A stretch of 64,000 nt of DNA from positions 1,736,001-1,800,000 of the forward strand of contig NZ_WRXO01000001.1 of assembly GCF_009758125.1 (NCBI RefSeq), written 5' to 3'. This document shows, piece by piece, positions 32,568 to 41,752 of this stretch; position 1 is the stretch's first letter, and each line of letters starts with the position of its first letter. This DNA is from Chitinophaga oryziterrae. Lineage in GTDB: Bacteria > Bacteroidota > Bacteroidia > Chitinophagales > Chitinophagaceae. Made by a program: the position numbers and the translations under genes. The notes beneath the pieces are model-generated. The model saw only the letters and a list, made by a program, of their open reading frames with translations, searched no databases and was not told where the DNA came from.

Positions 32568-34517
32568 ATGAAAATGGAACAAAAGCATAATTGTAATCAC
32601 GATCATGAACATAAGCAGGGGCATCCTCACACACACGATCATGAACACGGAGGTTGGTTTGGTAAAAATACGGAACTCATTTTTAGTCTGATCTGCGGTG
32701 GTCTGCTGGCAACTGGTTTCGCTTTGTCATTTATCACCAATATTCACTGGGTCCCTCTTGCATTTTATATAAGCGCTTATTTCTTTGGTGGTTTCTACAC
32801 CGCCAAAGAAGCCATTGAAAATATCAGATCAGGCACTTTTGATATCGATTCTTTAATGCTGGTGGCTGCCGTAGGGGCAGCTATCTTAGGCGACTGGGCA
32901 GAAGGTGCATTATTACTGTTCCTCTTTAGCCTGGGACATTCGCTGGAACACTATGCCATGAACAAGGCACATAAATCGATATCTGCCCTGGCTGAACTGG
33001 CGCCTAAAACGGCCTGGCTGAAAGACGGGAAGGAAGTAGGAATTGAACAGTTAAAACCGGGGGATATCATCGTTGTAAAACCTAACACTAAAATCCCCGC
33101 AGATGGAGAAGTAGTACAAGGTAACAGCAGTGTAAACCAGGCGCCCATCACCGGAGAAAGTATGCCTGTAGAAAAACAGGTAAAGAGCAATGTATTCACG
33201 GGATCCATCAACGGTAACGGTTCCCTGGAAATAAAAGTATCAAGGCCTGCATCAGATTCTACTATCTCAAGATTAATAAAACTTGTTAACGAAGGGCAGC
33301 AGCAGAAATCTCCCACTCAACGGTTTACCGATAAACTGCAAAAGGTTTTTGTACCGGTTGTATTGATATTCGTCGTGCTGTTATGCTTTGCATTTTTAGT
33401 AATAAACGAAACCTTCAGTCAGAGTTTTTACCGTGCCATGTCTGTGCTGGTAGCTGCCAGTCCATGCGCATTGGCTATAGCCACTCCCAGCGCTGTGTTA
33501 AGTGGTGTAGCCCGGGCCGCCAGAGAAGGTGTGCTGATAAAAGGTGGCAGACCGTTAGAAGACCTTGGTACACTCACCGCCCTGGCATTCGATAAAACAG
33601 GTACACTTACTGCCGGAAAACCCCGGCTGACCAACATCATCCCTTCAGAAGGAATCAGCGAAGAGGACTTACTGGAAGCTGTTGTAGCTGTAGAAGCATT
33701 GAGTGATCATCCGCTGGCGAAGGCACTGGTTACAGACGGTACAGAAAAACTGAAAGGTATAACGATCGCTCAGGCGCAGGAACTGGAAGCAATACAGGGC
33801 AAAGGAGTGAAAGCGAAATGGCAGAACAGTACTGTTCAGATAGGCAACCGTTTGATGTTTGAAAGCACTATAACGCCTGAATTAAGTGATCAGATTACTT
33901 CGCTGGAAAGTGAGGGGCATACTTCCATGATAGTAAAGAAAAATGATAAATTTTTAGGGATCGTTACAATGATGGACACTCCCAGAGAAGAGGCAAAGGA
34001 AGTATTGCAGCTTTTAAAAGAAGGTGGTATCCGGAAGATGATCATGTTATCCGGGGATAGTCAGCGGGTCGCAGATGCGATTGCAAGGGCAATTGGTCTT
34101 ACAGATGCCTGGGGAAACCTGTTACCCGAACAGAAAGTCGCTGCCATCAAAGAGCTGATCGCTTCCGAAGGGAAAGTGGCCATGGTCGGAGATGGGGTGA
34201 ATGATGCCCCGGCAATGGCGAACAGTACCGTAGGTATTGCTATGGGAGCCGCCGGTTCAGATGTAGCCCTGGAAACTGCGGATATTGCCCTGATGGGAGA
34301 CCGGCTGGACAAACTGCCTTTCGCCATCGCACTCAGCCGCAAGGCCAACGGCATCATCAAACAGAACCTGTTTATCAGTCTGGGTATGGTCGCGGTGTTA
34401 ATCCCGCTTACCCTGCTGGGCATAGCGAGTATCGGTCCGGCTGTAATAGGACATGAAGGGTCTACTATTATAGTGGTATTCAATGCTTTACGCTTACTTG
34501 TGTATAAACATAAATGA
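32568..34517 (+). CDS. P1B-4-type heavy-metal ATPase (CoaT/CadA-like) with His-rich N-terminus
   Basis: 649 residues. P-type signatures: ITGESMPVEK (actuator), FDKTGTLTAG (phosphorylated Asp), SDHPLAKAL (the HP motif) and VGDGVNDAPA. The sixth membrane helix reads ASPCALAIATPS with SPC in place of CPC, and the last helix reads HEGSTIIVVFNALR. SPC plus HEG-x-T defines the P1B-4 class, which carries Co, Fe or Zn. The cytoplasmic N-terminus has no heavy-metal-associated domain but a run of His/Asp (HNCNHDHEHKQGHPHTHDHE), a likely divalent metal chelator. Together with the CzcA-type pump it should expel metal from the cytoplasm into the periplasm for the RND pump. Confidence 0.95.
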   Translation: MKMEQKHNCNHDHEHKQGHPHTHDHEHGGWFGKNTELIFSLICGGLLATGFALSFITNIHWVPLAFYISAYFFGGFYTAKEAIENIRSGTFDIDSLMLVAAVGAAILGDWAEGALLLFLFSLGHSLEHYAMNKAHKSISALAELAPKTAWLKDGKEVGIEQLKPGDIIVVKPNTKIPADGEVVQGNSSVNQAPITGESMPVEKQVKSNVFTGSINGNGSLEIKVSRPASDSTISRLIKLVNEGQQQKSPTQRFTDKLQKVFVPVVLIFVVLLCFAFLVINETFSQSFYRAMSVLVAASPCALAIATPSAVLSGVARAAREGVLIKGGRPLEDLGTLTALAFDKTGTLTAGKPRLTNIIPSEGISEEDLLEAVVAVEALSDHPLAKALVTDGTEKLKGITIAQAQELEAIQGKGVKAKWQNSTVQIGNRLMFESTITPELSDQITSLESEGHTSMIVKKNDKFLGIVTMMDTPREEAKEVLQLLKEGGIRKMIMLSGDSQRVADAIARAIGLTDAWGNLLPEQKVAAIKELIASEGKVAMVGDGVNDAPAMANSTVGIAMGAAGSDVALETADIALMGDRLDKLPFAIALSRKANGIIKQNLFISLGMVAVLIPLTLLGIASIGPAVIGHEGSTIIVVFNALRLLVYKHK

Positions 34518-34534
34518 TCGTAATGATATTACGG

Positions 34535-34566
34535 TTTGCAAAATGGCCTCTTTTTTGTTATATTTG
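34535..34566 (+). promoter_or_regulatory. Bacteroidota promoter, TTTG-N20-TATATTTG
   Basis: TTTG at 34535-34538 and TATATTTG at 34559-34566 are separated by 20 bp, an excellent match to the Bacteroidota primary sigma consensus. The start site is predicted near 34573, 20 nt before the small gene at 34593. It is the best vegetative promoter seen in the window. Confidence 0.75.
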
Positions 34567-34592
34567 TGTTGTAGGTATCAAATTAATACTTT

Positions 34593-34787
34593 ATGAAGGC
34601 AAAGATCAGTAAACTCGGGCTCGCATTTCTCCGCAACAGTAAAGCTGCAAGTGCTTTATCAAAAGCGGTGGATAATAACAGTGACCGGATTTCAAACGGG
34701 GAGCCGGTAAAATTCAAGGCGGCCCTGGACAATACGAACAAAATCATTGAATTTACAGTGCGCAAGGTAAACGTTTCTCTACCCTGA
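34593..34787 (+). CDS. Small basic protein of unknown function
   Basis: 64 residues, basic (many Lys/Arg), no signal peptide or membrane segment, not recognised. Reality is supported by the strong promoter 27 bp upstream and by the 8-bp spacing to the next gene. The ISKLGLAFLRNSKAAS start is amphipathic. It could be a regulator or a nucleic-acid-binding protein; this is a guess. Confidence 0.6.
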   Translation: MKAKISKLGLAFLRNSKAASALSKAVDNNSDRISNGEPVKFKAALDNTNKIIEFTVRKVNVSLP

Positions 34788-34795
34788 TATAATAC

Positions 34796-35566
34796 ATGAA
34801 CATTGCAATAGGTGCGTTCCTGATAACATTGCTTTTTATACCCGCCATTTCCTTCAGGTTAGCCCTCAACAACCATCGCCAATTAAAGGAATTACTAGGG
34901 GCTCTTTCCATCACAGACACTATCTGGCTTTTTATATTAGTACCCATATGTACGCATCTTGTGTTGCTGCCAATTATCTATTTATTGGGCATACAGGTGA
35001 AGTATGATCTCATCCTGAATATCATCTATTCCAACCGCGATTTTCATATCAGTAATAAGATACTGGGATGGGATATCGTGATATTCCTTTCATATGTACT
35101 CTTTGCCTTTGGCGTGGCATTCCTGGTAAGCTGGCGTATCGTTAAAAATGAATGGCTGAGTAATAAGATCATCTCCCTCCTGGGGGCAGGAAATGAATGG
35201 TACGAACTATTCGATGGTAAATATGCAGATAAGAACTTTGATGTGATCCTTTTGCATGTGGTGACTACTTCCAAAGAAGCGACATTGATCTATTCAGGGT
35301 ATCTTGAAAATTATTACTTCCAGACAAAATCTACCGAACTTGATTATATTGTACTTACCCAGGTAATGAGAAGGGACCTGCGCAGCAGGGCTATTTCTGA
35401 TCAGCAGGGTGCACCGGGTACGGAAAGATCCAGTTTTTATGCCAATGAACCCGGCGATCCTATCCGTTTACCCGGTGACATGGTGATTATCCCTGCCAGA
35501 GAGATCCTCAACATCAATGTCACTTATCTGGAAATGGAAGGAGATACAATTGAAGCAGAAGAATAA
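34796..35566 (+). CDS. Membrane protein of unknown function (DUF6338-like layout)
   Basis: 256 residues. Three hydrophobic segments at about 1-20, 40-65 and 95-118 precede a soluble beta-rich C-terminal domain (from about residue 140: VILLHVVTTSKEATLIYSGYL to DMVIIPAREILNINVTYLE). That layout, with short membrane part plus a small Sm- or Lrr-like barrel, resembles DUF6338-type proteins, some of which appear near defence genes. The resemblance is by eye only. It follows the small protein and precedes the TlpA gene by 16 bp, so the three may form one transcript from the promoter at 34535. Confidence 0.6.
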   Translation: MNIAIGAFLITLLFIPAISFRLALNNHRQLKELLGALSITDTIWLFILVPICTHLVLLPIIYLLGIQVKYDLILNIIYSNRDFHISNKILGWDIVIFLSYVLFAFGVAFLVSWRIVKNEWLSNKIISLLGAGNEWYELFDGKYADKNFDVILLHVVTTSKEATLIYSGYLENYYFQTKSTELDYIVLTQVMRRDLRSRAISDQQGAPGTERSSFYANEPGDPIRLPGDMVIIPAREILNINVTYLEMEGDTIEAEE

Positions 35567-35582
35567 GTTTTAAACTATACAT

Positions 35583-36089
35583 ATGAAAAGGATATTATTC
35601 CCGGTATTATTATCTTTTATCACGATCGCCACCTTTGCCCAGACAGGTTTTTATACTGCTATCGGTAATAAAGTACCTTCCTTTTCTTTTGAAAAAGAAA
35701 AAGGAAAAAAAGTAAATATCTCCGACTATAAAGGTAAACTGGTATGGATTAATTTCTTTGCTACCTGGTGTCCTCCCTGCAATGCAGAGCTACCGGAAGC
35801 TCAAAAGAAAGTATGGGATAAACACAAAGACAATCCCAAATTTGCCTTTTTTGTTTTTGGCAGAGAAGAAGGCTGGGAAAAACTCATTCCTTTCAAAGCA
35901 AAGAAAGGCTTTACATTCCCTATTCTTCCTGATCTGGACCGTAGCATCTTCAGCAAATTTGCAACAGATGGTATTCCCAGGAATGTATTGATCGATGCCA
36001 GCGGGAAAATCATTTATCAGTCTACAGGATATAGTCCGGAAGAATTTGATAAACTGGTCGCCCTGATCGATCAGCAATTAAAGAAATAA
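35583..36089 (+). CDS. TlpA-family thiol-disulfide oxidoreductase
   Basis: 168 residues. A signal peptide (residues 1-19, ending near TFAQ) exports it. The thioredoxin-fold active site is FFATWCPPCNAELPEA with the CPPC pair, and the cis-proline loop is TDGIPRNVLID. TlpA/ResA-like proteins reduce periplasmic disulfides, for example in c-type cytochrome maturation or extracytoplasmic stress. Its partner is unknown. Confidence 0.93.
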   Translation: MKRILFPVLLSFITIATFAQTGFYTAIGNKVPSFSFEKEKGKKVNISDYKGKLVWINFFATWCPPCNAELPEAQKKVWDKHKDNPKFAFFVFGREEGWEKLIPFKAKKGFTFPILPDLDRSIFSKFATDGIPRNVLIDASGKIIYQSTGYSPEEFDKLVALIDQQLKK

Positions 36090-36090
36090 G

Positions 36091-36990
36091 CTAAAACCCT
36101 TCTTTCTGCACATAATACAAGGTAGCAGCATGACTGCTACTGTTTTCGCAGCTCATAAACAGCCTGCCTGAAGTAATATAATCTAATCCTTCTGTTTGCC
36201 AGTCGGACTGGTTCCCTATATTAAACCGTTTGGTTGTGCCGCTGAAAAAATTATCCGAGGTATAACCATTCAATAACCAGATGAAGGGTTGTATCTTCTT
36301 ATTCATATAACCCAGTAAAGCCACTTCTTTTGTGTCAGGATTATAGGCAGCAGCGGTAATCTTCCCCTGTGAATCAAATGTTGTAAAAGGAGAGAGTGCG
36401 TAAGTACCGGGTATAGCAGGCATCTTGTAACAACGGGTTTTCAGATCACCGGCATCCTTGGTGAAAATATACAGACTGTCATGCATAACCAGCAGCGATT
36501 CGCAATCAAAATTACTGTTATCATTAGCCGTGAAATCTGTCTGATCTGTATAGGAGAAATTGATCGCTTCTGCATTCACACTCGTGCTATTAATGAGATC
36601 TGATTTTTTTACCCGTAAAATTTTCAGATCCGTTCTGTCTCCACTATTATTCCCGAAATCGCCAATGTAAATATAGGATGCATCGGCAGTAATATCTTCC
36701 CAATCAACATTCACATAATTAGCGATGGTTACCGTTTGTAATACAGCCCCGGTAGTGGTATCAATCTTATAAATATTATTGGGGTTACCACTGTCTCCAA
36801 AACTCCATAACTGCCCATCTGTATAACATAATCCTGATGATTCTTTCAATACTGCCGGTAAGGTTGCTTTTATACCTGTTATAAGTGTAGTATCAATAGT
36901 GATGGTAGTCGTAACAGGAGCAGTATTTTTCTTACAGGAAACACTGGATATAACCAGGCAAAGAATAATGGAATGCCGGATAGTATTCAT
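36091..36990 (-). CDS. Lipoprotein with beta-propeller-like repeats, unknown function
   Basis: 299 residues with a lipoprotein signal peptide ending at SSVSC-K. The mature part shows repeated short beta stretches (QLWSFGDSGNPNNIYKID, YIYIGDFGNNSGDR, LYIFTKDAGD) like a six- or seven-bladed propeller. No catalytic motif is recognised. It is outer-membrane anchored and convergent with the TlpA gene at a 1-bp gap. Not assigned to a family. Confidence 0.7.
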   Translation of the reverse strand: MNTIRHSIILCLVISSVSCKKNTAPVTTTITIDTTLITGIKATLPAVLKESSGLCYTDGQLWSFGDSGNPNNIYKIDTTTGAVLQTVTIANYVNVDWEDITADASYIYIGDFGNNSGDRTDLKILRVKKSDLINSTSVNAEAINFSYTDQTDFTANDNSNFDCESLLVMHDSLYIFTKDAGDLKTRCYKMPAIPGTYALSPFTTFDSQGKITAAAYNPDTKEVALLGYMNKKIQPFIWLLNGYTSDNFFSGTTKRFNIGNQSDWQTEGLDYITSGRLFMSCENSSSHAATLYYVQKEGF

Positions 36991-37074
36991 ACATTAAAAC
37001 AATAATTGGGTTACTAAAGAGCTGGGTAGCTGTGATGCTAATTATCAATATAGGATTAATTATGTGTATTGATG

Positions 37075-37191
37075 AAATTTAGCTCCGTTAGGAGCGACGT
37101 GTTTGTAGAATATAATATCTTATCAAACCCAGACTCCGTTAGGAGTCCCCTGACATTCGCGACTTAGGAGACTCCTAACGGAGCTAAATTT
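37075..37191. repeat. CTCCGTTAGGAG repeat element with 20-bp inverted ends
   Basis: A perfect 20-bp inverted repeat (37075-37094 and 37172-37191; core AAATTTAGCTCCGTTAGGAG) encloses 77 bp that hold another stem, GACTCC-GTTA-GGAGTC, at 37132-37147. The motif CTCCGTTAGGAG thus appears three times. The block fills the gap between two minus-strand lipoprotein genes and could act as terminator for the upstream one, but three copies of one sequence suggest a REP-like dispersed element. Confidence 0.7.
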
Positions 37192-37207
37192 GACATACAA
37201 ATAAATA

Positions 37208-38638
37208 TTAGTGCTGATTGCCTGTACCATCCAACTGGTAGCAGCCTAAGTCTTTACCCGGACCAGTAATACCGCTGGAACCAAAGTTCGCATCAACAGG
37301 TACATTTGAGATAGGAGTGAATGACTGGTAACCTCTGCCAACGGCTGGTGATGTGGCCTGTAAATGGAAATTATAGCTATCTACAGAAGCTTGTGTCTGA
37401 TAGTTCTTATTAGGCAGCGGATAGTTCACGAACAAAGGATCGTTCTTACTAACCAGTGAAGTGCCATCGTACTGCATACCAAAAGTATAGGATGCGCCCA
37501 GGAAGGTAGCCATATCAGGAACATCTGAAGCCTGTGGATGAGTCACCACTGCCTGCGCAATATTAGTTGGTAAGAACTGGTTGGCCAGTGTTACATCATC
37601 TGCGTAATAGAAGTTATGACCATACATTGTCTGGGCAATCGGATCACCTGTGTGTGGGCCTGTTGTATCTGCCAGGTAAACTTTGGCAGTCACATTATTA
37701 CCACCTGCGATCCTTACACCAAAGCGGCAGTTAACGATCAGGTTATTATATACCAGCGCTCTTGAGTTGTTCTCTACTTCTACAGAACCACCTCTTGCAC
37801 CAAACGTACCTGCATTCCTGTAACCGTCATTCACATATGTATTGTTATACATAGCGATCATACACTGTGGCTGGATACCACCGTCATTGGCAGATTTAGT
37901 ACCATTGGTAGCTCCTCCTATAATCAGGTTGTACGCCATATTGCCCTGTGTACCACCTTTTGCATTGAAGCCATCTCCACCAGTACCACCGCATTTCTCA
38001 AGCGTGTTACGCATGATGTTAACATGACCACCATAGAAACGTACCGCATCATCCGGTGTACCATAGATCCAGGAATCTTCCAGGATAAAGTTACCGTTAG
38101 GATTGCCGAAGTAAATGCAATACTGATCTCCTACAGAAGGACCTGTAAAAGGAATGGACTGTATACCTGCTCCGGAGAAATCAAGATGCGTCCACTTGAT
38201 TACCAGCAACGGACAGGTTTTATCACAATAAATCCCTGACCATCCGCCGGCATAAGCAGAGTCTGAAGTGGCCGTAGATGAACCGGTAGTTTTTGTTCTT
38301 GATGGATCCGTGATTGTTACCGGGGCATCTTTGGTACCCAGACTAACAAACGTTCCTTTTACAACGATAGCAGCTGCATTGTTTACTTTAACAGTTACAC
38401 CCTTCTGGATCAGTAGTGTATCGCCGGCGTTTATGGTTACATCACCATTGATCGTGTAGGTTTCACCTGTCAGCATCGTACCCTTGATAGCGCCGGATAA
38501 AGGTGTGGAGGCGCTTACTGCCTGTCCTACCTGTATCTGTCCAACAGAAACGTTAGAAGAATCCGACTTTGAGCAGGATGTTAATGCAATTGCAAATGCC
38601 AGTAAAGCATAGATACTGCCAATTTTAATTTGTTGCAT
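37208..38638 (-). CDS. Surface lipoprotein with right-handed beta-helix
   Basis: 476 residues. The signal peptide ends in a lipobox (IALTSC-SKS). From residue about 45 the sequence is a beta-helix of repeated short strands (TINGDVTINAGDTLLIQKGV, IVVKGTFVSLGTKDAPVTIT, MAYNLIIGGATNG). No glycosidase or lyase catalytic residues can be named. It lies 17 bp downstream of the TonB-dependent receptor gene in the same direction, so the two probably work together as an outer-membrane uptake system with this protein as the surface-exposed substrate-binding partner. Substrate unknown. Confidence 0.78.
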   Translation of the reverse strand: MQQIKIGSIYALLAFAIALTSCSKSDSSNVSVGQIQVGQAVSASTPLSGAIKGTMLTGETYTINGDVTINAGDTLLIQKGVTVKVNNAAAIVVKGTFVSLGTKDAPVTITDPSRTKTTGSSTATSDSAYAGGWSGIYCDKTCPLLVIKWTHLDFSGAGIQSIPFTGPSVGDQYCIYFGNPNGNFILEDSWIYGTPDDAVRFYGGHVNIMRNTLEKCGGTGGDGFNAKGGTQGNMAYNLIIGGATNGTKSANDGGIQPQCMIAMYNNTYVNDGYRNAGTFGARGGSVEVENNSRALVYNNLIVNCRFGVRIAGGNNVTAKVYLADTTGPHTGDPIAQTMYGHNFYYADDVTLANQFLPTNIAQAVVTHPQASDVPDMATFLGASYTFGMQYDGTSLVSKNDPLFVNYPLPNKNYQTQASVDSYNFHLQATSPAVGRGYQSFTPISNVPVDANFGSSGITGPGKDLGCYQLDGTGNQH

Positions 38639-38655
38639 GTGTGTTTATTTTGTTT

Positions 38656-41478
38656 TTAAAAATTGAATCTGAACCCTAAAGAATATGAAGCGTAAAATTT
38701 GTCGTATTGTACGGTTACATAATCCGGACTTTCCTGGAATGGCAGTTTGTATTTACCATTGTAACTACTGTTGTTCTGTTTGATAATTAAATGGAAAGGC
38801 GTATTGAGGATGTTATTCACTTTTGCATAAATGATGAAGTGATGACCAAATTCCTTTTGTGCGGAAAAGTCGAGGTTCACAGTCGGTTTCTCCCAGTTGT
38901 CAAGCCCTCTGTACAGGGAAAGCGTATTGATCCTTTCACCGGTATACACCAGTGCCAGTTGTGCATCTATCTTGTTTTTGGTACTCTTGTAGAGCAGGGA
39001 GAAATTGCCTATATGAGCGCTCTGTCCCTGTAAGGGCCTTCTCTCATCCACCTTTGCATTAATGGCTTCGCCTGAAGCAGACTGATAATAAAAGAATTTC
39101 GTGGAGTTGATAACAGAGTGCGTATAAGTATAGTTACCCGATACGCCAAAGTTGCTGAAGTACTTTCTGAATACTACCTCAAATCCAAAGTTATTGGCGT
39201 TCCCGAAATTGTTGGGAGAAAGTATGATGCCACCAAAACCATTCTGTGTAAAAGCATACTCGATCGGGTTACTGATGAATTTATAGAACGCGCCGACCAT
39301 GAACTGATCAAGCCCTTTAGGGAACATCTCATAACGCAGATCGATATTATCAATAACAGTATGCTGCAGATGCGGATTACCCTGCGTTTCATAATTGTCA
39401 TTGGAGCTTCCACGCTCAGGGAATGCGATCAGGTCTGCATAAGCAGGGCGGAAGATAGACCTGAAATAAGAGAACCGTATAGCTCTTCTTGCATCAAGGG
39501 AATATTTACCCTGGAGACTGGGCAATACGTCCAGATAACTGATATCGGCCGACTTCCCATCTACAGTTACCGGTAAAGACGATACATAATTCTGATGTGT
39601 ATTCTCTACCCTTATGCCACCTAATAATTCAATACGGTCATTCACATTGTACTTCAGGTCCGCATAAGCAGCGCCTACATTCTCTTTGAAATTATAAATA
39701 CCGGGATTGCCTGCCGCGTTACCTAAAGCAGCATTGGCAGGTACGAATGTGAACTTCGATGCCGGTATGGATACATACAGCTGGGTATTTGAATTGGAAT
39801 CACTTACAGGTGTAAGTTTATATGCATTGTCGTAGTTATCTCTTTCTTTATGACGGTACATCCCTCCAAACCCAAACAGGCTTTTGGTACCCGCTTTATA
39901 ATGAAGATGGAGATAGCCTGCAAGGTCTTTATCTGTATTATGGATCCATTCACGGGATTCATTTCCTACTACGGCTGGTGAAATGGTGAATGTACCATCG
40001 TTGGTGTTGGGATTTACCGCTTGTGCGGTAGAGAATTGCGCATTATCAGGTACCTCCCTTTTTGCTTTTGAAGCTACCAGTGACCAGTCAGTTGTCAGCT
40101 TATTCGTTAATGTGTTCTTACCCTGTAAAGTAACATTGGAAATGTTTTGCAGGTCTGTTCTTATTTCCTGACGCTGGTAAATAGAGTAGGAACCTACATA
40201 ATTATAAGCAGTAGAATAACCACCTAACAGTGAGTCGCTGGTTATTTTTACCCGTTGTTCATTTAACTGCAGGTAAGTGGCAAACAGACTGATAGAGTTG
40301 CCTGCATTGAAGTTATAGTCAATCTTTGTTTCAAGTCCGGAACGGTCCGTTCGTGAATTAAACTGACGGGCAAATATATCAGAGAAGGCTGGTTGCTGCT
40401 GATGACCGGCATCCGCAGCCGGTGGTACTGTAGGGCTTTGCAATAATGAGTTTGAATTGCTTCCCCTGTATGCATTCTGATAACTGCCTGAGAAAATAAC
40501 ACCTAATTTATTATCTAAAAACCGGTTGCCCAGTGTAAGATTAACATTCTTATTCACAGGCGCTTTACCGGTAGTTGTCATTATATTCTGATAAGGGAAT
40601 GCTGATATGGGTGCATATAGACCTGGCCCTGTGATTTCAGAAGGTGATTTACTACTTACATGAGATCTCGAATAAGAAGCAAAATCCCTGTTCAGCATAA
40701 TCTGGCTATAACCCGTACCTACGTTGCCTTCCAGCTTAAACTTATCCGGTGCGTTTTTCATTACGAGATTGATCACCCCACCGGCAGCATCTGCTTCCAT
40801 ATCAGGTGTCAGTGATTTGATCACCTCTATTCTGTCGAGTAATTCTGCGGGGAATATGTCCAGTGGAACATATCTGTTCCTGTTATCCGGACTAGGGATT
40901 TTCACGCCATTCACAAGCGTGGTATTATACCTTTTATCCATGCCTCTTATAATTGCATACTGACCATCACCAGAACTGCCGCGTTCAATAGAAACACCGG
41001 AGATACGCTGCATTACATTGGCTACCGTGATATCAGGTGATATCGCAATAGCATGCGCAGAAACAATGTTTACAATGTTGTTGGCTGTCTGCTCCCTTCT
41101 TTTGGCATATTCATCGGAACCCTCATTTTTGCCTGATTTAATTACAACATCCGACAGGTTATAAATGCCTGAAGAAAGATAAATACTGATGTTGCTGACA
41201 CCATTATCTGTTACTTCAATACTGGTATCTGAAACAGTATAACCGACATAGGATATGGATAGACTGTAATGCCCTGCCGTAAGGCCTTTGAAGCTAAAGC
41301 TGCCATCCAGGGATGACTGTACTTTTTTACCTGAAGGTTGCAGTGTAATAGCTGCACCTATCAGTTGTTCTTTTGTATTTTTATCAAAAATATGTCCTTT
41401 GATATCTCCCGCAACAAGTGTCTGGAAAAAAAATAATAACGCAAATAATTGGATGTAGAAGAAAGAACGTCCCTTCAT
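38656..41478 (-). CDS. TonB-dependent outer membrane receptor
   Basis: 940 residues. Signal peptide 1-23, then a carboxypeptidase-regulatory-like domain (about 25-105, IKGHIFDKNTKEQLIGAAIT), the plug (about 125-245, ending GAVIN-like DAAGGVINLVMKN), and a large beta-barrel to the C-terminal aromatic residue (FKYSLGFRFNF-type ending, ASYSLGFRFNF). It imports an unknown large or scarce ligand with TonB energy. The gene precedes a beta-helix lipoprotein. The leader region carries a 19-bp direct repeat at 41592-41682. Confidence 0.95.
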   Translation of the reverse strand: MKGRSFFYIQLFALLFFFQTLVAGDIKGHIFDKNTKEQLIGAAITLQPSGKKVQSSLDGSFSFKGLTAGHYSLSISYVGYTVSDTSIEVTDNGVSNISIYLSSGIYNLSDVVIKSGKNEGSDEYAKRREQTANNIVNIVSAHAIAISPDITVANVMQRISGVSIERGSSGDGQYAIIRGMDKRYNTTLVNGVKIPSPDNRNRYVPLDIFPAELLDRIEVIKSLTPDMEADAAGGVINLVMKNAPDKFKLEGNVGTGYSQIMLNRDFASYSRSHVSSKSPSEITGPGLYAPISAFPYQNIMTTTGKAPVNKNVNLTLGNRFLDNKLGVIFSGSYQNAYRGSNSNSLLQSPTVPPAADAGHQQQPAFSDIFARQFNSRTDRSGLETKIDYNFNAGNSISLFATYLQLNEQRVKITSDSLLGGYSTAYNYVGSYSIYQRQEIRTDLQNISNVTLQGKNTLTNKLTTDWSLVASKAKREVPDNAQFSTAQAVNPNTNDGTFTISPAVVGNESREWIHNTDKDLAGYLHLHYKAGTKSLFGFGGMYRHKERDNYDNAYKLTPVSDSNSNTQLYVSIPASKFTFVPANAALGNAAGNPGIYNFKENVGAAYADLKYNVNDRIELLGGIRVENTHQNYVSSLPVTVDGKSADISYLDVLPSLQGKYSLDARRAIRFSYFRSIFRPAYADLIAFPERGSSNDNYETQGNPHLQHTVIDNIDLRYEMFPKGLDQFMVGAFYKFISNPIEYAFTQNGFGGIILSPNNFGNANNFGFEVVFRKYFSNFGVSGNYTYTHSVINSTKFFYYQSASGEAINAKVDERRPLQGQSAHIGNFSLLYKSTKNKIDAQLALVYTGERINTLSLYRGLDNWEKPTVNLDFSAQKEFGHHFIIYAKVNNILNTPFHLIIKQNNSSYNGKYKLPFQESPDYVTVQYDKFYASYSLGFRFNF

Positions 41479-41591
41479 GTTAGCTGTAGATTTGGTGGGA
41501 CAATACTACGAAGGGGGCATATTAAATTTTAGGGCAAATAATGAATTAATGTAAGCGTAATCTTTCCTTAACGCATTGGTAACGCTAACTA

Positions 41592-41682
41592 CAGAAAGAA
41601 TTCAGAATTGAGAATTTATTAAAAATACTTAAGGAGGTTTTAATTTGGTTTTAATAATAAATCCAGAAAGAATTCAGAATTG
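41592..41682. repeat. 19-bp direct repeat upstream of the TonB receptor gene
   Basis: CAGAAAGAATTCAGAATTG occurs identically at 41592-41610 and 41664-41682, 72 bp apart (about seven helical turns). Both copies lie 114-204 bp before the receptor start codon, on the side from which the gene is transcribed. Binding of a regulator to both sites is an obvious possibility. Confidence 0.6.
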
Positions 41683-41701
41683 GAGTGTATTTGCGTTAAT
41701 A

Positions 41702-41736
41702 AAAAAAAGGTTGTCATTGTGTAACAACCTTTTTTT
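41702..41736 (-). terminator. Intrinsic terminator of the NmrA-type gene
   Basis: A 13-bp perfect stem (41702-41714 with 41724-41736, core AAAGGTTGT/ACAACCTTT) with a 9-nt loop and T-runs on both sides. It lies 17 bp beyond the stop of the minus-strand gene at 41753 and could terminate either strand. Confidence 0.85.
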
Positions 41737-41752
41737 ATCCGGACAGCATCAA

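Noticed and set aside
28322..34517. Copper efflux (Cus) annotation of the metal operon
   Set aside because: The pump has the DFG-x3-DGA relay and the ATPase has SPC rather than CPC, both pointing to divalent metals.
37075..37191. CRISPR array
   Set aside because: The repeats are palindromic and inverted, only three in number and not regularly spaced, and no cas genes are near.
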